The notes beneath the pieces were generated by a model. The model was not told the DNA's origin, ran no database searches, and was given only the letters and a program-made list of their open reading frames with translations. From Dermatemys mawii (lineage: Eukaryota > Chordata > Testudines > Dermatemydidae), in contig ML677330.1 in NCBI GenBank assembly GCA_007922305.1, forward strand, positions 895,109 to 959,108: a stretch of 64,000 bases of DNA, written 5' to 3'. This document shows positions 1-12,555 of this stretch, one piece after another. A program made the position numbers and the translations under genes. Positions within the stretch are counted from its first letter, which is position 1; each line of letters opens with the position of its first letter.

Positions 1-2009
1 TGCATAGTGCAAAACACACTTTTTTTTGGCAGTAACAAATCATCTGTGTGGAAGCATTGTGGCAATGTAATGGACAGGAGATGGCTTACGTGAAAGACAT
101 TTAGAGTCACGATACATTTTAAAAAAGGAATTTGTGTGAGTGTGTCTATATATAGGATAGTATCTAAGATACCAGCAGGCACAATAAAATTGCAGCAAAC
201 AGGAGAATTGGTAGAGGTCGTTAAGCTTTTCCTCAGCTGATAGGAGTGGTCAGAATATAAGCAACACTGTTTTTTGTAAGGGGACGGACTGCAGCCTTAA
301 AATAGCACTTATGTTAGCTTTTGTCACATTAACTGTGGGAACTCTGGTGGAAATACATTTAGGTACTTGACTATAAGTTCAGAGATAAGCCTGGCTGATA
401 TTGTGAACAGCTCGCCTGAGAGGTAAATTGCATGCAGAAACTAAACATGACAGCCTAAGATAAAACACTTATTATGATTAATTCCAGAAGATGTAACAGA
501 CTTTACTTACTGCAGCCCCAGGAAACCTCACTTCTACCTGATAATGTTTACAACTTCAACTGCATTCACAAGGCACCCCCATGCTTTCATACTAACTGGC
601 CACTTATCTGTGAAACTTCTCGCCAAAGCAAATTTTAACTTCTATGTTATTTAAGCAAGTGCTTTAACAGATTTATAAGTCTTTAGGATTTTAAGCGCCC
701 ATTAAAAGCCTAAAGCAGGCTGACAGCAAAACAATTTTTTAAAAGGCCGTAATTGCTACAGACTGGAATGTGATGGTCTTCTTGTGAAAGGCTTACACTA
801 TGGTGATTGTTAAATAAACATCAACTCTTGTGGAGGAAAGAATCTCAGGGTCACTAATATCTGTAGTCTCTAAGACATTTACAGAAGTGAGATGGTATTA
901 TATTATATTCTTCATCTTATAGGTAGAATAGTTCAGTACTATGTGGTACAGGGAAAACAGTTATTAAATATCACAATAAATAATTTCAAAACTCTTTCTG
1001 GCTTAACTTTGACATTTATTCTAGACACTTCCAAATAACTTTAACTTATATTTTAGTTCTCTTTTTCTAAAGTGTTTATGTTTTTATTCAACAAATAATC
1101 ATATTTTATGTATCAAGGAAATTAATACTCAGCTGGAAAAACAAATCTATCTCCTTAAAATTACTCCATGGAGGGTAATAATCAGAAATTTATAACAACA
1201 GACGTAAAATCCAAACATAAACCAGCAAGAGACCCAAGAGAGGATTTCCTTAGGAATGAATTATTTTCATAACAGTTGATGGGGGGTGGGGGAAAAAGAT
1301 GTTGATACTATTCTTATCCGGCATGAATCAAATCCACAAGCAATATTTTTAGTAACTAGGTGATGAAATAACTTGGTAGAACTGGAAATATATTTACACT
1401 TAAAGCAATGGAATTAAAGAAATAAACTAATTAAAATATGAACCTAAAATAAAGACAAACGAAAAGAGAAATAAGATGGGAAAGAAAGTAGGAAAAATAC
1501 TCTACTTCTACTACTATTCTTACCACCAGCAAATAAGAGGAAAAGTTAAATGGGCTTTGACAGAATTAAGTAAAAATCAGTCTATCCATTAGCAAACTCA
1601 ATGAAACTTTTGAAATGCCTGCAGTGTGCCACTTGATTGTTGTTTTGATGAAACCTGGGGATTTAACCAATCCAAATGAAGTCATAGGGGCTGCTATTCT
1701 TATTGATTTCAGAGGAAGCAGGATGGGAACCAGACTATAAAAGTGGAGTTCTCTCCATATGTGGTGATTAAAAATGCTCAATAGATGCATGTTAGCCCCA
1801 GTGATATAGATAAAATTCCTGCTTGTGTAATTACATTCTTATTAGCTATGTCCCTGTGTAGTTTTATTTGGAAATAGTCCTCTGCCCTAAATTATGTGGT
1901 GTGTACTATTAAACAGCTGCTGCATTCTACGCCATAGGTAGCTAGTATTTTACTATTTGGGAGGTGGGGGTGGAAAGCAGTTACCTTAACTTTTGAATAA
2001 AATTTGCAT
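1..2009. other. Unannotated AT-rich sequence
   Basis: No repeat, exon or RNA gene is recognised here. The open frames are short and show no motif. The sequence is AT-rich with homopolymer runs, like old neutral vertebrate DNA. Confidence 0.5.
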
Positions 2010-2080
2010 TGTTGATGATCATAATGGTCTAGATGATCATAATAGTCCCTTCTGACCTTAAAGTCTGTGAGTTGCATCGA
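2010..2080 (+). repeat. CR1/L2-like LINE 3' end fragment
   Basis: The stretch GATCATAATAGTCCCTTCTG followed by ACCTTAAAGTCTGTGAG resembles the extreme 3' end of sauropsid CR1-like LINEs, which finish in a motif of the type 'ggtcccttctgaccttaaagtctatgag'. The first part is locally duplicated: two copies of GATGATCATAAT lie about 19 bp apart. Only the tail is present, as expected for 5' truncation. Family assignment is from memory. Confidence 0.5.
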
Positions 2081-4699
2081 GGGCCTTATTTTGCTACCTC
2101 TATGCTGAGTAATACTCAGAGTAGTCTGTTGGCTTCATGGGTTTCACAATTGAACTGCATATTATCCTCATTACTTAAAGAAATGAATGTAACAAAATGT
2201 CTCTGATGTTTTTTAATGAATCAGTGATTTTTTTATAGACATCCTCATCTGCAAAATCACCACTTCATTGTGAAAATAACTAAATACAGGGATGGATAGA
2301 CTGCCTGCCAGGGAGACTCTGACTCACATTTATAGTACATTATACACATGGATGCACATGTGAGGTCAGGAGTGACTGAGAAAGATGCACTCTAGATCCA
2401 CCTCCCAAAGGTCCAGAGGAGCTGTGGATCTGTCACAGCTCTTGATCCAGCCAGGAAGGAAGGGTAACCTGAGGTGTTGAGGCATTGGCAAACTGAAGGA
2501 GAGCAGCAACTGCCAGATCTTTCCACTGAATAGAAGCAGGCAGCACACAGATAAGAGTGCCCTTGTCACTTAGGGGCCGCTGTCACTCAACATAAATAAT
2601 GTTTGAAAAACTGTGAGCAGGACCTGGATGATCAGGAGTTCTGGCTGCTCAGTGGGAGACACTGGCCCACTCTGCCACTGCACAAGTTAAGGCTGATGTC
2701 CTGCAACTGGTGATGCCAATGACTTTAGACACAACTACAGTGTGCACCCTTAAAAAAAACATTTAAACCAGTTCTAGCTGGATTCCAATTACATCGTATG
2801 CCCAGGGAATATTTTTCAAACTGGTAATCTCTTTCATAAGACAACCACTGTAGTTGTACAATTGCATAGTTAACCTTATTGAGAGTTAAATCCAGAAGGT
2901 CCAAAATGATGATGCTTCACTGAACCTAAAGAGGACCACCAGGTTACATAGCCCTTTGTCTACACAAAATGTCCCTCCACCCCTCAGATCTTGTGACAGG
3001 TTTGTGAGGTAAAAAACAGCCATATTCTCCCTGACAGTGGAATTGGGAACAGCACAGAACCACTCCCTGCTACACTGACAATTTTCTGACTTGCTTAGAG
3101 AAAGCATAGCAAATGCAGAAGCCCCTCCTTCTAAGAAAATGAGTCAGAACAACATCTGCTAACTCTACTAATTGCATGGGATAGAATCAGCCAATACCAG
3201 AACCAGAACCAGTACCATGTGATTTATATGAGCGGTCACAATTAAACTTGTCATAGACAGTTATCCAAATAGCTGGTGGGGAAAAACCAAACCAAACCAA
3301 CCCAAAAACACAAACATGAAAAATGTTTTAAACACTTTCAAAATCTCAGTTAATTTCTCCTATTTTGATAAATATTTAATGAACCTGAAAACAAGAAACT
3401 TTTGATGAACAAAACATTCCAGGACTAAATATTTTGCCCATTTCTAATCAATATATATTATTTGTTTTATCTATATTAAAAATGTTTAAAATAGGAAAAC
3501 TGGTATTATAGCTGTTGTTATAATCATAAAAAAACAGGTAAGCCAGGGAAAAATTGGGAGAAGAATTCACATGAACCACGTAGCAATACAAGGTAAATTT
3601 TGAAACTATATTAGTTTTGCCAAGCAAATTATTTCAGAATTATTCGTCAAAACCAAATGTTTTCAACAAAAACCAAACTTTTCTTACACCAGTTTTCATT
3701 TTTGCCAAAAACACACAAACAAACAAAAACCCTGTTGAAAAAGTAGTTTAACAGAGTTTTTTGAACACTGTCTAGTATGGAGGATACTTACAGATTTCCC
3801 TTTGTTAACACTAGTAGTGGGCTGCCCCTATTGTTGGCTTGGAATTTCTTTGCCAGTAAATCTATCAATCCCCCCTGTTAAAAAGAGTTTTAGTAGCTGG
3901 AACTACTCAATCTCTTGCAAAGTTCCCTGCAAGTAGCAAGATACTGCAGAATTACAATTCAAACTGAGTCATTCTGCAGAGAATAAGCTGTAAGGTTTTA
4001 TATACAAAAACATTTCTTTCTAAATATAAATGATATAGTATATAATTTCCTAGCAATAACTAAACAATATTTTTTCTTAATTAAATTAGGCATTAGCTAA
4101 TTGCTGCAGGTTTATGCTCCTGTGTTTATTAATTAAATTTGTACCGTTGCTCTCTATTTATCCATTTCTCAATCTTTTCATCTAGCACTGCGTGTTTATA
4201 TTTTAAATGCATATTACATTTCATGGAGGATTTTGGAACTACAGTATGGTAGTTGCAGTGACAATCATAAAATGATACAGAAGATGTACACTAAACACAT
4301 TGAAAGAGCAAATTCAAAATTCCAATACTGGGACAAAATCATATAACAAAACAAAGCAATGCTCCTGGTAAAAAGATTGGTAAATAAACATTGTTACTAT
4401 ATAACTACACCATTTGAGAAGGCCTCTTCTCCCATAGATGGGCAGGGGATTTTGAGTTTACCCACATTAATCTTATTAATACAAATGGAAGAACAGTCAC
4501 TTCAACTTATGTCAAATAGAAAAAGTATACTAATAGGGATAGCCAGGAAACAAAATTCCAAAATGCAAACATTTTTGAGGTTTTGACATTAGTTTTGGTT
4601 CCAATGTGGGTTGAAAATGATACCTTTAAAAAAAAATGTTAGGGGAGGGGGGGAAGGTAATGGGCAGAAAGAGACAGCAAGAGAGCAATCCACTTCAAA
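2081..4699. other. Unannotated AT-rich sequence
   Basis: I see no gene or confident repeat. Short A-rich runs occur near 3280-3310 and 3690-3730. The small open frames at 2366-2569 and 2886-3107 (minus) and 4359-4586 (plus) have no recognisable domain. Confidence 0.45.
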
Positions 4700-4990
4700 A
4701 TAGTCAGTAGCCTGGTGGTAAGGACACTCACCTAAGATGTGACATTTAAATCTCTCCTCAGCCTGACTCAGAGCAGGAAGTGGAGCTTGAGTCTCCTACA
4801 TCCCTTCCTGGTAAATACTGTAAACACTAGGCAAAAGAGCCTGTCTTTTTCTCAGTCTGTCATGCTGATCCACCACAGCAGAAATAATTAGCTATTCATT
4901 GGACCAGAGAGAAAGAGATCAACTCTATAATCTGGTGGTTATGACATTCCTACATCCCAATGAGTGCTCGAAGTTCCCAGCTATTGACTA
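4700..4990 (+). repeat. tRNA-derived SINE-like dispersed repeat, degraded
   Basis: A phrase of the type 'agcctggtggtaaggacactcacct' is typical of the tRNA-like head of MIR/CORE-type or turtle tRNA-derived SINEs. It is followed by a 'caaatctctcctcagcc'-like box B region. A second similar head ('ctggtggttatgacattcct') occurs about 230 bp downstream, which suggests a dimeric or duplicated element. Divergence is high and the ends are uncertain. Confidence 0.4.
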
Positions 4991-5214
4991 TGGGGTGCAG
5001 TCTTCTTGTTTGTTTTGACCAGATATTCTATCCTGGAAACAGATACATTTCTGCAAAAAATTTTTGGTATAGACATATTGGCATTTTTTGACCAAAAAAC
5101 TGCTTTGTGAAAAAATTTCCAACTGGCGCTGCATACAAATAGTCTTGATTTCTTATTTTTCCTAATTAGGTAGATTTCTCAGAATTAGAGAGCAATATGT
5201 AGCCATTATCACCT

Positions 5215-5280
5215 TTAGTTATTATGTATTTGTACAGCAATAGCACCTAGGAACCCTAGTCATTGACCAGGGCTGCTGCT
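5215..5280 (-). repeat. L2/L3-like LINE 3' UTR fragment
   Basis: The plus-strand phrase 'ttatgtatttgtacagcaatagcacctaggaaccctagtcattgaccaggg' matches the antisense of the LINE 3' end also seen at 6405-6500 and 25255-25390 ('atttgtattgtggtagcacc...'). It is a short, heavily diverged fragment in minus orientation. Confidence 0.55.
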
Positions 5281-6404
5281 GATCTCCTTAAAATGTTGCA
5301 GACTAGATTATTTCTGGATTTTACTCATTCTCTAAGATATGTTTATTACTAGACTGAGCAACCATAGCTTGTTATTCCATAATGTAATTATGCTAACATA
5401 GCACACTGGTTTTTACCATCCTGAGAAATATTTCTTAGTGGGAGCAAAAAGGATACCTTCGCCAACCTCCTTTAAAAAAAAAAATTACAGAAGCCACTGT
5501 CCTGGAACAACCACTCTAGCCAGGAAGTAGTGAGGAATGTACACTTTTTGCTAACCTCACATTTTGCCTCATTGCTTCCCTTCTAGCCCCAGTGTGCAGT
5601 AGTAATTAGCTCCAAGATGTCACAAAACACCAGTGTATGGAGGGTAAGAAGAGTAATCACCAATATTAGTGAGACAGCTCACCGCTCCCCCACAAAATTT
5701 CTCTGAAAGTCCTGCAGAAATTGGAAGTATTTCCCTTTAGGATCAAATAAGTTTTGGCTCTACATATTTGTTTTGATTAAAATAGACATACTATGATACA
5801 GAGTCAGAATCAAAACAGACCAAAATGACTTTATTAAAATAATGTAGCAAATATGTGTTCTCTGTTACTTGGTGTCAAATCGGAACGAATCCAGTGAAAC
5901 TGATGGATTTACTTCAGACTTACATGTGAGTACTGAAAGCAAAATTGGTCTTTCGGTAGTATGTAGGAGGGCTACACCACTCAGAAACTTGGAAACCACT
6001 AGTTTACAAAATGTAACGCTCAGCCTCAGGAGATGTTCTGATAAGGAGCTTTTATTTGTATACCACTGCCTTTTATTCAAGTGGATCCCTATTTGCTTTA
6101 CAAATAAGATGTACGTGGGACTCCAAAAAGGTACATTTGTTAAAAAATAAATAAAAAATCAACCCCCCCCAACCCCAAAAATACTAGCTCAGAGAAGTTG
6201 TTACACTGTCCTGCTAATAGGTGCATGTACCAATATGAGTTTGTTCTAATGCATTTTTTAGACTTGCTAGAGAATTGTGTGGGCAAAGTTCTGACAGCTG
6301 TCTCTAGACAGCATTTTAACTAACTTTCCTGAAATAAACTATCATCATAATAAATACAGGGTTTTTAAAATTTATCCCAGGTGCTTTGCCATTACACGAA
6401 ATAC
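5281..6404. other. Unannotated AT-rich sequence
   Basis: No recognised repeat or exon. Two open frames overlap on opposite strands at 5865-6150 (93 and 71 codons); neither has a recognisable domain and they look like chance. A C-rich run lies near 6163-6175. Confidence 0.45.
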
Positions 6405-7490
6405 ATATTATTTATTATTTGTATTGTGGTAGCACACAAAGGCTTCATGGCTCCATTATGCTGTACAAAAGCCTAGGAAGATACCTTCTGTCCCAAAGAG
6501 TTTTGAATCTAATTTAAAACAAGAAGCAACAAGGGAATGCAATAAAAAGAGGTGGATTATTGTTTTGTAGGACACTGGGCCAGAGCAAATGGGGGGCCCT
6601 CCCCACCCCTTCCAGCTTCAGTTTCCCAGCTTCCCCTTCCTTGCGCTCATGCTGGGAAGTGGGTTGAGTGTGGGGACTTGTCCTGTTCTACCCACCCACC
6701 CAGTGCTCCTACTGGGGAGCGGGGCTTCCCCTGCCTGCCCAGTGCTCCAGCCGGAAAATGGCATCGGGGCAAGGGGGAGTGGAAGGGGCAAGCCCCAGCG
6801 CCCTGACCTTGTTCCACGGCAGGAGCACTGGGCAGGCGGAGCAGGTTGGGATGCGGAGGCATCCATTTTTCCAGGGGCCCCCACTTGGCCGGGGCCTGTT
6901 GGCCCAGTGGCTAATCAAAAAGCTACTGGCAATGCACAATAGGAGTACAGGAGGAAGGAGGAGGAAGATATAAGAATATCATGCAGTTATAGAGGCTAGT
7001 GATGTGCATGACCTAATCATCATTATCTGGCTTATTTATTGTAGGCAACATAATAAAAGTGATCTGGAGTGGAGATCTGAAAGAGAAAGAGGAGTGGCCT
7101 TACACAATGGCATTCACAGTGTAAGGGACACTATGGAAGACAGTGCAAATATGGTTATAGGACACGAGTACAAACAGGTAGGAGAGGCTAGCATAATTGA
7201 TATAATGGAGGATGCTGTGGTAACAGATAAGTGCAGTTAAGTAATGAGGGGCCTTGAAGTTGAGGACAATAAACTTGGATTTGATAGACTAGAGACAAGC
7301 CAGTGGAGTGGCTTGACGAGGGGTGGGATACAGGCCATGTAAGTTTTATTAGCATCTTAGCAGCTTAATAGAAGCAACATAGATTTTGAAGCAACCAGAA
7401 AGGCTGAGATTATAGCAGTCAAGGTGGAAGATGACAAAGACCTGGACAATAGTTTTAGCAGTGCTATTGGTCTATTCATAATATATAATG
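6405..7490 (-). repeat. L2/L3-like LINE, RT C-terminus plus 3' UTR, interrupted
   Basis: Read on the minus strand, the distal part (about 7480 to 7240) resembles the C-terminal reverse-transcriptase region of an L2/L3/CR1-clade LINE. The plus-strand phrase 'gatgacaaagacctggacaatagttttagcagtgctattgg' is antisense to the family's 'AKTLIQAL...SRLDYCN'-type block. 'ggggccttgaagttgaggacaataaacttggatttgat' is antisense to the following block, and 'ccagtggagtggcttgacgagg' belongs to the same run. The 3' UTR continues to 6405 and ends, on the minus strand, with ACAATACAAATAATAAATAA, typical of this LINE's AT-rich tail. Stops and indels break every frame. A GC-rich MITE at 6573-6909 interrupts the 3' UTR. 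The exact clade is uncertain. Confidence 0.65.
6573..6909. mobile_element. GC-rich MITE with perfect 10-bp terminal inverted repeats
   Basis: CACTGGGCCA at 6573-6582 is the exact reverse complement of TGGCCCAGTG at 6900-6909. The 337 bp between are strikingly GC-rich and rich in C- and G-runs, unlike the AT-rich LINE 3' UTR on both sides. The related blocks 'cacccagtgctcctactggggagcggggc', 'gcccagtgctccagcc' and 'aggagcactgggcaggcgg' recur inside in direct and inverted form. No transposase is present and no clean target-site duplication is visible, so the superfamily is open. Several long frames across it on both strands are GC artefacts. Confidence 0.55.
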
Positions 7491-8923
7491 CAACATGCCT
7501 CCCCCCGACCCTGCTAGAGAGGTAGCCATTAAAGCTAAACCTTCCCAGAGATACAGCGCAGTGTTACCTGAGATAGTGTAGCTATTCCTTGTTCTAAAAG
7601 AAAAATAACTGCAGTGTCTCAAATACTATATAGAAATTATAGATGCATTTTGGCTTTTTTAATGGCAGCTTCTGTATGAATTTATATAGTATATTCACAC
7701 ATACAAACAGATTGTATATTAACATGTGATAGCATCCATGGGATAAACTGTATTACTCATGCACTTTTGACTGTCTCACTGTGTTCTGCCCACAAATCTA
7801 TTCTATTTTTCTATTCTAATGTCCCAAATTGCTAATCTACTACCACTATTAGCAAGAGCTAAATCAATCAACAAAATTAGCCTGCCAGAGAAATGTTTTC
7901 TTCTGTTTCCCAAACTGTGGTATTTCCCTCAAATGTGGTACATTACATGGGTCAAATGCTCAGGATTGGCAACATACAGTCCTGGACGAGTGCCTGTACA
8001 TAGTATAAAAATGACTGGTACCTAACAAATTATTTGATGGAATGAATTTGTTAGCTTTCTCTACCCAGTTAGGAGAAAAAGGAAAACAAAGACTGTGTTC
8101 TGGCTTGTTATCAAGTTTAAATCTCTACCAGACAAGATTCCAGGAGAATCCAAAATCTGAGAGTTCTGAAGGATCAGAAATGTTTCCAAATTAAACCTCT
8201 CTAAAGCTATCTGAGGGTAATATTCACTAAGCAAGCATGTAAGAAATCTCTCTCTTGTACTCTTTCCATGCATTTTGAGCAGTGATGGATGTGTTTCAGT
8301 TCTGTTTGCATCCCCGGGGGGGGGGGGGGGCGGGTGCGGTGTATCCCGCCAAGTGCAGCTAAGGTCACATTGTTCAACAAGTAAGTCAGTTGAATTCCTT
8401 TCCTTCACAATGCAGGGATCTCACTCTCCACCTGGGACATGGGGGATTTTAATGTATATGTTTCATTAGCTCCAAGTGGCAATCCACTCAGAACCCTTTC
8501 CCCTTCTGCCATGAATTTAGAAGAGCAAGACCCTCATGTGACCAAAAAGCACTCCACTTCTTCACTGGTTTACTAATATCTTAAGCCCAGTTCATGTCCT
8601 CTTGGGTAAATATGGACTCAGGCTTCTGCTTACCAGATGTGTTTATTTAAATTTGGAACATTTCTAATTTAGGCCCAATCCTTCAAACGTTCAATACCAT
8701 ATTGACTCCAGGGGCACTTTTGCATGGTCATAAACACTGTGCATGGTAGTAACCATTTGCATAATTGTGGCCTTGCTTGGTAAAATTATATAATCTCGTG
8801 AAATATTTTTTCATGTGACCCTACTTTAGAGTGAAGAGAAAAAATGTTTAGACCTCTTTCCTCCCTCTTCAACCCTATTGCAGAATTTGATATCCAATCC
8901 AGACTTTTGGCCTTAAAAACATA
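7491..8923. other. Unannotated sequence with a poly-G run
   Basis: No gene or confident repeat. The notable feature is a run of 15 G at 8316-8330 followed by CGGG, which could form a G-quadruplex and is a likely place for length error. A possible degenerate palindromic repeat starts near 8675 ('aggcccaatccttcaaac'). Confidence 0.45.
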
Positions 8924-9010
8924 GAGCCAATTCTTCCTTCAGTTACACCTCTGAAATCCCACTGCCTTCAGTAAAATGCCATGGGTGAATCTGAAGGCAG
9001 AATTTGGCTC
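8924..9010. repeat. Short palindromic dispersed repeat (GAGCCAA...TTGGCTC ends)
   Basis: The segment begins GAGCCAATTCT and ends AGAATTTGGCTC, an imperfect terminal inverted repeat around about 65 bp. Similar ends and cores occur at 12105-12250, 17460-17530, 18425-18490, 21218-21318 and 32497-32555, so it belongs to a dispersed family, probably an old MITE. No coding capacity. Confidence 0.5.
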
Positions 9011-9576
9011 ATACAGTACTATATATTTTAAAATAAAATACCTGATCTTTCACAGACTTCTTACTAACCTCAGGTTCCCATGCTTATTACCATTTTAATA
9101 CAGGCAGATATGAAGTGAACTAAAACCCTGACTGTAAAAACCTGCAACTTTCAGAGGGGTCCAGAATCTAAACCTAGCACTGGATCTGAATTTTTGTGAC
9201 TTGAGCCCAGCTCCAATTATAAAACCCAAAACAAATCTAGCTAAAGAAACTACTTTTCTGTTTCCCATTGGAGTATTCACGTCTTCATCATCATGTCAGT
9301 CTCAGTTTAAATGCAAATATCAGAAAATATATTCTAGAGAAAATAATTTGATCAGATTACTTCAGAGTTGGGCTAGACTACTCTGCACCTGATCATCTGA
9401 GATAGGGATGGCCCTCTCTGAAATTCTGTGCATCTTCCATTGCTAGGGCCTGCTCCTGCCACTCATATTGGATTGGCCCTTACTACAGCATTTGTGAAGT
9501 GAGATAATACTCAACATGAGAAAAGGTGGGTGAATCAGGCCGTGACTGATTCAAAAGGGAGGTGAAGTTGCGCAAA

Positions 9577-9590
9577 ATAATAATAATAAT
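9577..9590. repeat. (TAA)n microsatellite
   Basis: A short run of TAA units directly followed by 'catcatg'. It may be the tail of a decayed LINE, but no body is recognised next to it. Confidence 0.6.
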
Positions 9591-9769
9591 CATCATGACA
9601 GGATGGGGCCCTGTAGGACACCAGCTATTTGTGTACCTGTTAGAAAACACAAATTATATACAGTAAAAAATAAAGAGAAATATTGGAACCAACGTGTGTG
9701 CATATCAAAACTAAGTATACATCTTTCATTGATGTTAATGTCACCATCCCTGCACTTCTCCCCTTATTC

Positions 9770-9890
9770 ACACCTTCTTCCCATACCATCACTTTATGGA
9801 CAGGAGCAGGAACCTTGTCTTGTGTATCTTCGATAGTCTCTTACCACACATTGTGCACTAGATAGACAAATCACAATGCAATCAAACTCA
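9770..9890 (+). repeat. Possible L2/L3-like LINE 3' UTR fragment
   Basis: The phrase 'ggacaggagcaggaaccttgtcttgtg' followed by 'ccacacattgtgcactagat' resembles the 3' UTR of the sauropsid LINE whose antisense copy lies at 6405-7490 ('gggcaggaactgtgtctt...tagcacaatgggg'). Match quality is poor. Confidence 0.3.
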
Positions 9891-12104
9891 GCTCCAGGAC
9901 ATAGTGGATTGGAATGAGAGAGGCAGAGAGAGAGAAATAACATTGCTTTTTCCATTCATTTTGTGCTTATGCTATTTATTCAGTGCACACATATAAATGT
10001 GACTATGAACTTCCAGGGCTTATTTATTATTAACGCATACAATTTACAATGGGATAACACCTTTCATCTGAGAGCCATTTGTACAATGCATACATTTAGC
10101 ACCACTGAAGTGCAGCCACCTCTGAGGTGCAGGGCAGTGGACAGCACACAACAGCGTGTGCATCAGTGGGTGGGGGGTGTGGGGGAGGAAGAAGTGAGAG
10201 ACTGGAGAAAAGAGAAATGCTAGCCAAAGACACAAGAAAAACACCTACAGTTCTGAAGAGCCTTCTCAACTCTTATCCTAGCTAGTTTAATCTTTTTCTC
10301 CAATCAAGCTTTTGATGTGGAGAGACAGGACCCCATCCCCAGGCCCTATATTTTTAAGGCCCAGCCACAAACCCCTCCCATAATATACTACATAGAACTC
10401 ATTTTCTCTGTTCTGAAAGAATGAGGGTCTGTTATGTCACGTTTCAAAACTGTGCTTCCACAGAGCCTAGGCATTTTGAATCGGATTCTTAGACCATTAT
10501 GCCATCCTCCTCATACCAGAGTTTAGCTTTCTAACAGATGCTTTATAGTAGAACTGTTCACTAAGAGCATATAGAAGTGTGAAAAACTATAGAACATGTT
10601 GCAGAAGGAATGCAGGTCTTGCCCATTCCTGTTCAACTTCAACAGCCCCTTTGTGAATGTTTAGGAGTGGTAGGCACTTCTCTATATCTGACTTTTCCCC
10701 TCTTTGCATTGTAAAGGTGTTTCACATTTCACACAGTATTTCTTTTATTAAAATTCTTCTTGCTACCTTAAAGCCACTCATATCCTGGCACCCATGCAGC
10801 TTTTGTGCCATTTTTCTTTGTGAATCATGTCTAAAAAGAAATTTACTAGCTTTCACCAGCACAGATAAAAAGGGTAATTTTCCGCTCACCCCATTACTAG
10901 CATATAAACCTTTTATGTGCTGTTACAAAATACTCTCATAGTGAGTTGAGTGTGTTGTGAAAGCTTTTTTATGTTAGATTAATTGATTCATATATGTCAT
11001 TTCATTACACCTTATCTTATCTTTTACTTAGCTTTCTGGCAACAGAGATTCATAGTTCAAACACAATTTTAGCCAAATGAATGATACCACTTGTAAGAGG
11101 GTGATATGTAGTTCTCGTTATTACAATATACACAGTCTCTCTCTTGCACTCATTTTGTGGCATATTTAGCTAGGTAACCATTAATCTGCTGAATGTGGAA
11201 AATAAAGGAACTCCTCACATCAGTTGTTTTACCCATGCATTATAGTTTTTAGGACCATGACCCTAGTTTGTTCCCTTGCATATTTGAGTAGGAGGAGGAG
11301 AGGAAAATACAACTGTGTGAGCAATCAGTATAAATGGACACACCTTAAAATGTTCGGTTCATGTTGGATATGTCCTGAAAGTTTGGCTACCCATACAAAG
11401 CGTTCATATAAGGATGTTTGACTCTATCTCTTGTCCTGAAAATTTGGGCTGTAAGTCTCAGAGAAATGGGGCCAGTCATCAGATTTTTTGGTACTGTCAT
11501 CTCTAGGTTTGTCCATAATCCAGAATTCCAGAGAAATTTAAAACACATTAAATAAATAATAATAAAAAAAAACTGTAAAATTCAGTGTTGGGCTGAAAGT
11601 TTTACTCAGTTCTTATTTCATCCACCCCAGTTTGTGCATCACTGCAGGGGTGGAAGGCTGCAGAAGAGAATCTTATTCTGTAAGAAGTCACATCAATGTG
11701 TAAAAAGAGTTAGGATTTTTCTGGTTGTTTGGGCTGGAGGGGGGGAAGGCATCACATGGTACTTTATAAATGATTTAACATGGTTCTGCTTCTCTTAATT
11801 CCTTTCAAAATGCAACATTTCTAAATAAAACCTGCATGGACTCTTGAATGAGTGATAGCTTTAGTCAAACATTGTGTACTAACAGAACACAGATCTCTAT
11901 GAATCAAGCGGATATGACCACCCTGTAAACTAAGCACTTCATGCTCACCAGAGAACAGACTAGTCAAGAGAGCAGGTTTACAATTACAGCGTGATTTTAT
12001 ATGACAAGGCACTACCTGTTTAAATTACCTGTGCTGGGATGGCTGAGTGCCAGAATAAAAATGTGCACGTCAAGGATCACAGAATTGCTTAACACATGCA
12101 CATT
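9891..12104. other. Unannotated AT-rich sequence
   Basis: No exon or confident repeat. Short G- or A-rich runs occur near 10167-10185, 11286-11300 and 11739-11748. The open frames (for example 10657-10941, 94 codons) have no recognisable domain. Confidence 0.45.
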
Positions 12105-12250
12105 CCAAGGGCCCAATTCTTTGCTGCCTTGTATGTTGTACAGTCATTTATACCTGTACAAAGTGAGTGCAAAACAGATATACAATGCTACCAGATTGGA
12201 ATAATTGTATTTTACATCTGCTTCCACTGGTGTAAATGACTGGTAAAGTG
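12105..12250. repeat. Degenerate palindromic dispersed repeat
   Basis: It starts 'gggcccaattctttgctgcc' and contains 'catttatacctgtacaaagtgagtgcaaaacagatatacaatgc' and 'cttccactggtgtaaatgac'. This is the same vocabulary ('ggcccaattctg', 'tggtgtaaat') as the palindromic repeat at 21218-21318, but more diverged. Confidence 0.4.
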
Positions 12251-12276
12251 AAAGGCAGTGGAGGTTCAGGATATAC

Positions 12277-12555
12277 TATGGGCTTGTCGTCACTACCTGC
12301 CGGATCAGTGGGTATGGACTGATCTATCACGTCTCATCTATACGCGATGAATCGATCCCCAAAGGCGCTGCCCATCGGCTCTGGTACTCCAGCTCACCAA
12401 AAGGAGTGAGAGGAGTCGACGGGGGAGCCTGCTGCCACTGTGAGGATACCAGGTAAGTTGACCTAAGATGCGCTGACTTCAGCTACGCTATTCGCATAGC
12501 TGAAGTTGCATATCTTAGATCGACTCCCTCTCCCCACTAGTGTAGACCTGGCCTA
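12277..12555. mobile_element. TA-flanked MITE with central hairpin, copy 1
   Basis: The ends GGGCTTGTCGTCACTA and TAGTGTAGACCTGGCC are imperfect inverted repeats, flanked on each side by TA (12277-12278 and 12554-12555). That suggests a Tc1/mariner-like non-autonomous element. Near the right end an imperfect hairpin spans about 12457-12524: TTGACCTAAGATGCG and the arm around CTTCAGCTACG pair with CATAGCTGAAGTTG and TATCTTAGATCGA. A second copy with the same ends, order and hairpin lies at 41036-41328. No coding capacity. Confidence 0.65.

Noticed and set aside
5865..6150. Overlapping sense (93) and antisense (71) frames, possible small gene
   Set aside because: No domain, no homology I recognise, and codon content not distinguishable from noise.
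6552..6973. Six overlapping frames on both strands
   Set aside because: All lie in the GC-rich MITE at 6573-6909; proline/glycine-rich text from C- and G-runs, no domain.
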